A stretch of DNA of 8,478 nucleotides from Peptococcaceae bacterium (GTDB lineage: Bacteria > Bacillota > Desulfotomaculia > Desulfotomaculales > Desulfocucumaceae): assembly GCA_013336365.1 (NCBI GenBank), contig JAAXTT010000054.1, positions 1 to 8,478 of the forward strand, written 5' to 3'. The notes beneath the pieces are model-generated. The model saw nothing but the letters and a program-made list of their open reading frames with translations. It had not been told where the DNA came from and searched no databases. The translations under genes and the position numbers were made by a program. Positions 6,230-8,478 of this stretch are shown piece by piece. Each line of letters opens with the position of its first letter. Position 1 is the first letter of the stretch.

Positions 6230-8158
6230 ATGTCTACTGAAAGTAACAACACTCGTATGTTTGCTCCTCCGGCAGAATTTACTGCCCAGGCCTTGGTAAA
6301 GGATAACAGCATGTATGAATTGGCCCAAAAAGATAGGGAAGGTTATTGGGCTAAAATGGCGGAGCGCTTGGACTGGTATCAAAAATGGGACAAGGTAATG
6401 GAGTGGAATCCTCCTTTCACCAAATGGTTTATTAATGGAAAACTAAATGTTTCATACAACTGTATTGACCGTCACCTTAATTCCAGCAAAAAATCAAAGG
6501 CAGCCATTATTTTTGAAGGTGAGCCCGGTGATCAGGTAACTCTGACCTATCAGGATTTGTACCGGGAAGTAACAAAATTTGCCAATGTTTTGAAGCAGCA
6601 AGGAGTAAAAAAGGGTGACCGGGTCAGTATCTATATGGGCATGGTCCCTGAATTGCCAATCGCCATGCTGGCTTGTGCCCGTATTGGTGCTATTCATAGT
6701 ATAGTTTTCGGCGGATTCAGCCCTGAATCTTTGTCCGACCGGATAAATGACTGTCAAGCAAGTATTGTTATAACCTGTGACGGTGGCTGGAGACGAGGAA
6801 AAATTGTTCCTCTTAAGGTTAATACCGACCTAGCTGTTGCTAACTGTCCTTCTGTTGAAAAGGTCATTATGGTTAAGCGTACAGGACATGAGGTTAACTT
6901 TGTAGAGGGTCGTGATTTATGGTATCACGAGCTGATGGAAAATGCTCCCATAGGCTGCGAGCCTGAATCCATGGATGCAGAAGATCCTTTATTTATTCTT
7001 TATACAAGTGGATCAACAGGTAAGCCCAAGGGTGTTCAGCATTGTACCGGAGGCTATCTGACCGGAGTAGCCGCCACTCATCAATATGTATTTGATATTA
7101 AGGAAGATGATGTCTATTGGTGTACCGCTGATATAGGCTGGGTAACAGGTCACAGCTATATTGTATATGGTCCTCTGGCCAATGGCTGCACCAGCGTAAT
7201 TTTTGAAGGAAGCCCGGACTGGCCGGAGAAGGATCGTTTCTGGGCGGTTATTGAAAAATTTGCCGTAACCATAATGTATACTGCACCTACTGCAATCCGT
7301 ACCTTTATGAAGTGGGGAACCGAGTGGCCTGAAAGAAGAGACCTTTCTTCCCTCAGATTGCTGGGAACTGTGGGAGAACCCATTAATCCAGAGGCTTGGA
7401 TGTGGTATCGCAAAAACATTGGTGGGGACAGATGTCCTATTGTAGATACCTGGTGGCAGACTGAAACCGGTATGATTATGATTTCTCCATTACCGGGTGT
7501 TGTCCCAACAAAACCAGGCTCTGCAACAATCCCCTTCCCCGGTGTTGAAATCGAGATCTGGGATGCCGATGGCAATCCTTTACCCAAGGGTTCAGACGGC
7601 TATCTGGTTATCAAGTCTCCTTGGCCTTCAATGCTCCGGACTCTTTACGGAGACGACGAAAGATTTAAGGCTGAGTATTTCTCCAAGTTTAAAAACACCT
7701 ATTTCACAGGTGATGGAGCAAAGTGGGATGATGATGGCTACTTCTGGATTACCGGTCGGGTTGATGATGTTATAAATGTCAGCGGTCACAGACTTGGTAC
7801 TGCAGAAATTGAAAGTGCCTTAGTAGAGCATCCTTCAGTAGCTGAAGCTGCAGTTATCGGCAAAAACCATGAGGTAAAAGGTCAGGCTGTATCCGCCTTC
7901 GTAACCTTAAAAGATGGCTTTGAAGGAACAGATGAGCTTAAAAATGAGCTCAGAGCCTTTGTAGCCAAGAAAATTGGAGCCCTGGCCCGCCCTGATGACC
8001 TATTCTTCAGTGCAGAGCTGCCAAAAACCCGTAGTGGCAAAATCATGAGACGTCTTCTGAGAGATGTTGCTGAAGGAAGAGCTTTGGGTGACACAACAAC
8101 CTTAGCAGATCCATCAATAGTAGCAAGCCTCAAGGATAAATACGAGTCCAACGATTAA
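6230..8158 (+). CDS. acs: Acetyl-CoA synthetase, AMP-forming
   Basis: Acs activates acetate to acetyl-CoA in two steps, through acetyl-AMP, using ATP and CoA. The 642 residues match the usual length (Salmonella Acs is 652). The ATP-binding loop [11 protein letters not shown] is at 258-268 and WWQTETG at 408-414. TGD (D495), [15 protein letters not shown] (509-523) and the C-terminal PKTRSGK motif are intact. With a constant offset of five residues from Salmonella Acs, the acetate pocket V310, T311, V386 and W414 corresponds to V305, T306, V381 and W409 here. This supports acetate rather than larger acids as the substrate. K604 in PKTRSGK is the conserved lysine that, in other bacteria, is acetylated to switch the enzyme off and deacetylated by sirtuins; no acetylase or deacetylase gene is nearby. 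It lies 185 bases after actP with its own candidate promoter and ends at a strong terminator. Confidence 0.97.
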   Translation: MSTESNNTRMFAPPAEFTAQALVKDNSMYELAQKDREGYWAKMAERLDWYQKWDKVMEWNPPFTKWFINGKLNVSYNCIDRHLNSSKKSKAAIIFEGEPGDQVTLTYQDLYREVTKFANVLKQQGVKKGDRVSIYMGMVPELPIAMLACARIGAIHSIVFGGFSPESLSDRINDCQASIVITCDGGWRRGKIVPLKVNTDLAVANCPSVEKVIMVKRTGHEVNFVEGRDLWYHELMENAPIGCEPESMDAEDPLFILYTSGSTGKPKGVQHCTGGYLTGVAATHQYVFDIKEDDVYWCTADIGWVTGHSYIVYGPLANGCTSVIFEGSPDWPEKDRFWAVIEKFAVTIMYTAPTAIRTFMKWGTEWPERRDLSSLRLLGTVGEPINPEAWMWYRKNIGGDRCPIVDTWWQTETGMIMISPLPGVVPTKPGSATIPFPGVEIEIWDADGNPLPKGSDGYLVIKSPWPSMLRTLYGDDERFKAEYFSKFKNTYFTGDGAKWDDDGYFWITGRVDDVINVSGHRLGTAEIESALVEHPSVAEAAVIGKNHEVKGQAVSAFVTLKDGFEGTDELKNELRAFVAKKIGALARPDDLFFSAELPKTRSGKIMRRLLRDVAEGRALGDTTTLADPSIVASLKDKYESND

Positions 8159-8186
8159 TAAATAATATCTTTTGAGTGGAAATAGC

Positions 8187-8226
8187 AAAAGCTACGGTTT
8201 AGGATATCCTAACCGTAGCTTTTTTT
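8187..8226 (+). terminator. Rho-independent terminator of acs
   Basis: AGCTACGGTT and AACCGTAGCT pair around a self-complementary AGGATATCCT centre, with one unpaired T at about 8200. Seven T's follow at 8220-8226, and the A's before the stem can pair with them. It starts about 30 bases after the acs stop codon, a classic intrinsic terminator. Confidence 0.92.
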
Positions 8227-8250
8227 GCATATAAAACCTTTTAACCCTAA

Positions 8251-8320
8251 AAAATAAAAAAGACTGTGACCAATATAAAATGGAACCTGTGTAAAGGACA
8301 TTTTAGTTCAATCACAGTCT
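8251..8320 (-). terminator. Nested-hairpin terminator for the minus-strand gene at the right edge
   Basis: The outer arms AGACTGTGA (8261-8269) and TCACAGTCT (8312-8320) are perfect complements. Inside them lie a second perfect pair, TAAAATG (8276-8282) and CATTTTA (8299-8305), then CCT/AGG. Read on the minus strand the stem is followed by TTTTTTATTTTTT (down to about 8249), the expected T-run. It begins 19 bases after that gene's stop. The long two-level stem is unusual and could be a remnant of a small mobile element. Confidence 0.7.
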
Positions 8321-8339
8321 GATTCTGTTTACTCTCTGT

Positions 8340-8478
8340 TTATACTGCCTTCGGATTGCTCATTATGCAATTAAGCTCTGCAATCAGATTGTTGAAAATT
8401 TCTTTTACCGACAAAATTTCCTTAATCATGTAAACATTTTTACCTGAAAAAACTACTCCCTCATCAATATTGCCCAGC
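8340..8478 (-). CDS. C-terminal fragment of a probable nitronate monooxygenase/FabK-type flavoprotein
   Basis: Only the last 45 codons plus the TAA stop (8342-8340) are in the window; the gene continues past the right edge. The fragment begins LGNIDEGVVFSGKNVYMIKE, continues with ILSVKEIFNNLIAEL, and ends in a short polar tail. The pattern GN-x(3)-GVV-x-SG near the start and a V-KEI-x(3)-LI-x-E helix resemble the C-terminus of FMN-dependent nitronate monooxygenases (2-nitropropane dioxygenase family) and enoyl-ACP reductase FabK. These have a flavin-phosphate-side glycine segment followed by a final helix. The assignment is from memory of family ends and covers no catalytic residue. It converges on acs, with both terminators between them. 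Confidence 0.5.
   Translation of the reverse strand, partial: LGNIDEGVVFSGKNVYMIKEILSVKEIFNNLIAELNCIMSNPKAV

Noticed and set aside
6494..8151. Open frames on the minus strand and in other plus frames inside acs (for example 6494-6757, 7156-7587, 7882-8151)
   Set aside because: They overlap a fully recognisable acs reading frame, have no ribosome-binding site and no recognisable domain.
8251..8329. Recent MITE insertion with target-site duplication
   Set aside because: The flanking bases on the two sides show no direct repeat, so an insertion event cannot be supported from this window alone.

Overview
The window looks like a low-GC Bacillota chromosome, most likely a Clostridia or Peptococcaceae-type organism. 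The grounds are A+T-rich intergenic DNA, strong AGGAGGTG-type ribosome binding sites, GTG/TTG start candidates, hairpin-plus-T-run terminators and the competence gene types. The genus cannot be named from the sequence alone. Nothing phage-like, no CRISPR array, no rRNA or tRNA and no intact insertion sequence was seen.

Left part (1-3670, minus strand): a tightly packed three-gene operon read from right to left. comEA (DNA receptor, membrane anchor plus SLBB plus helix-hairpin-helix) is followed by a gene for an SLT-family lytic transglycosylase, then comEC (DNA uptake channel with a metallo-beta-lactamase-like domain), which is open in frame to the left edge and cut there. The gaps are 13 bases or less, so translation is probably coupled. 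The transglycosylase sits where Bacillus has comEB, which suggests a wall-cutting enzyme made together with the DNA uptake machine.

Middle (3671-4174): a gene-free, A+T-rich divergent region of about 500 bases. It holds a candidate promoter for each direction, several small inverted and direct repeats, and a duplicated 13-base ribosome-binding segment whose first copy has no normal start codon after it.

Right part (4175-8158, plus strand): an acetate uptake and activation cluster. It comprises a DUF485 (YjcH-type) small membrane protein, an ActP-type sodium:solute symporter for acetate, and AMP-forming acetyl-CoA synthetase (Acs). The first two are 31 bases apart and clearly co-transcribed. 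acs lies 185 bases further on, behind a perfect 36-base palindrome, with its own candidate promoter, so it is probably expressed partly or wholly on its own. A perfect match to the CcpA operator (cre) consensus lies inside actP.

Right edge (8159-8478): a strong terminator for acs, a nested-hairpin terminator facing the other way, and the last 45 codons of a minus-strand gene that resembles the C-terminus of nitronate monooxygenase/FabK-type flavoproteins. No complete new defence or mobile system is visible. The most notable points are the competence-operon transglycosylase, the intragenic cre site, the orphan ribosome-binding duplicate and the unusual hairpins.
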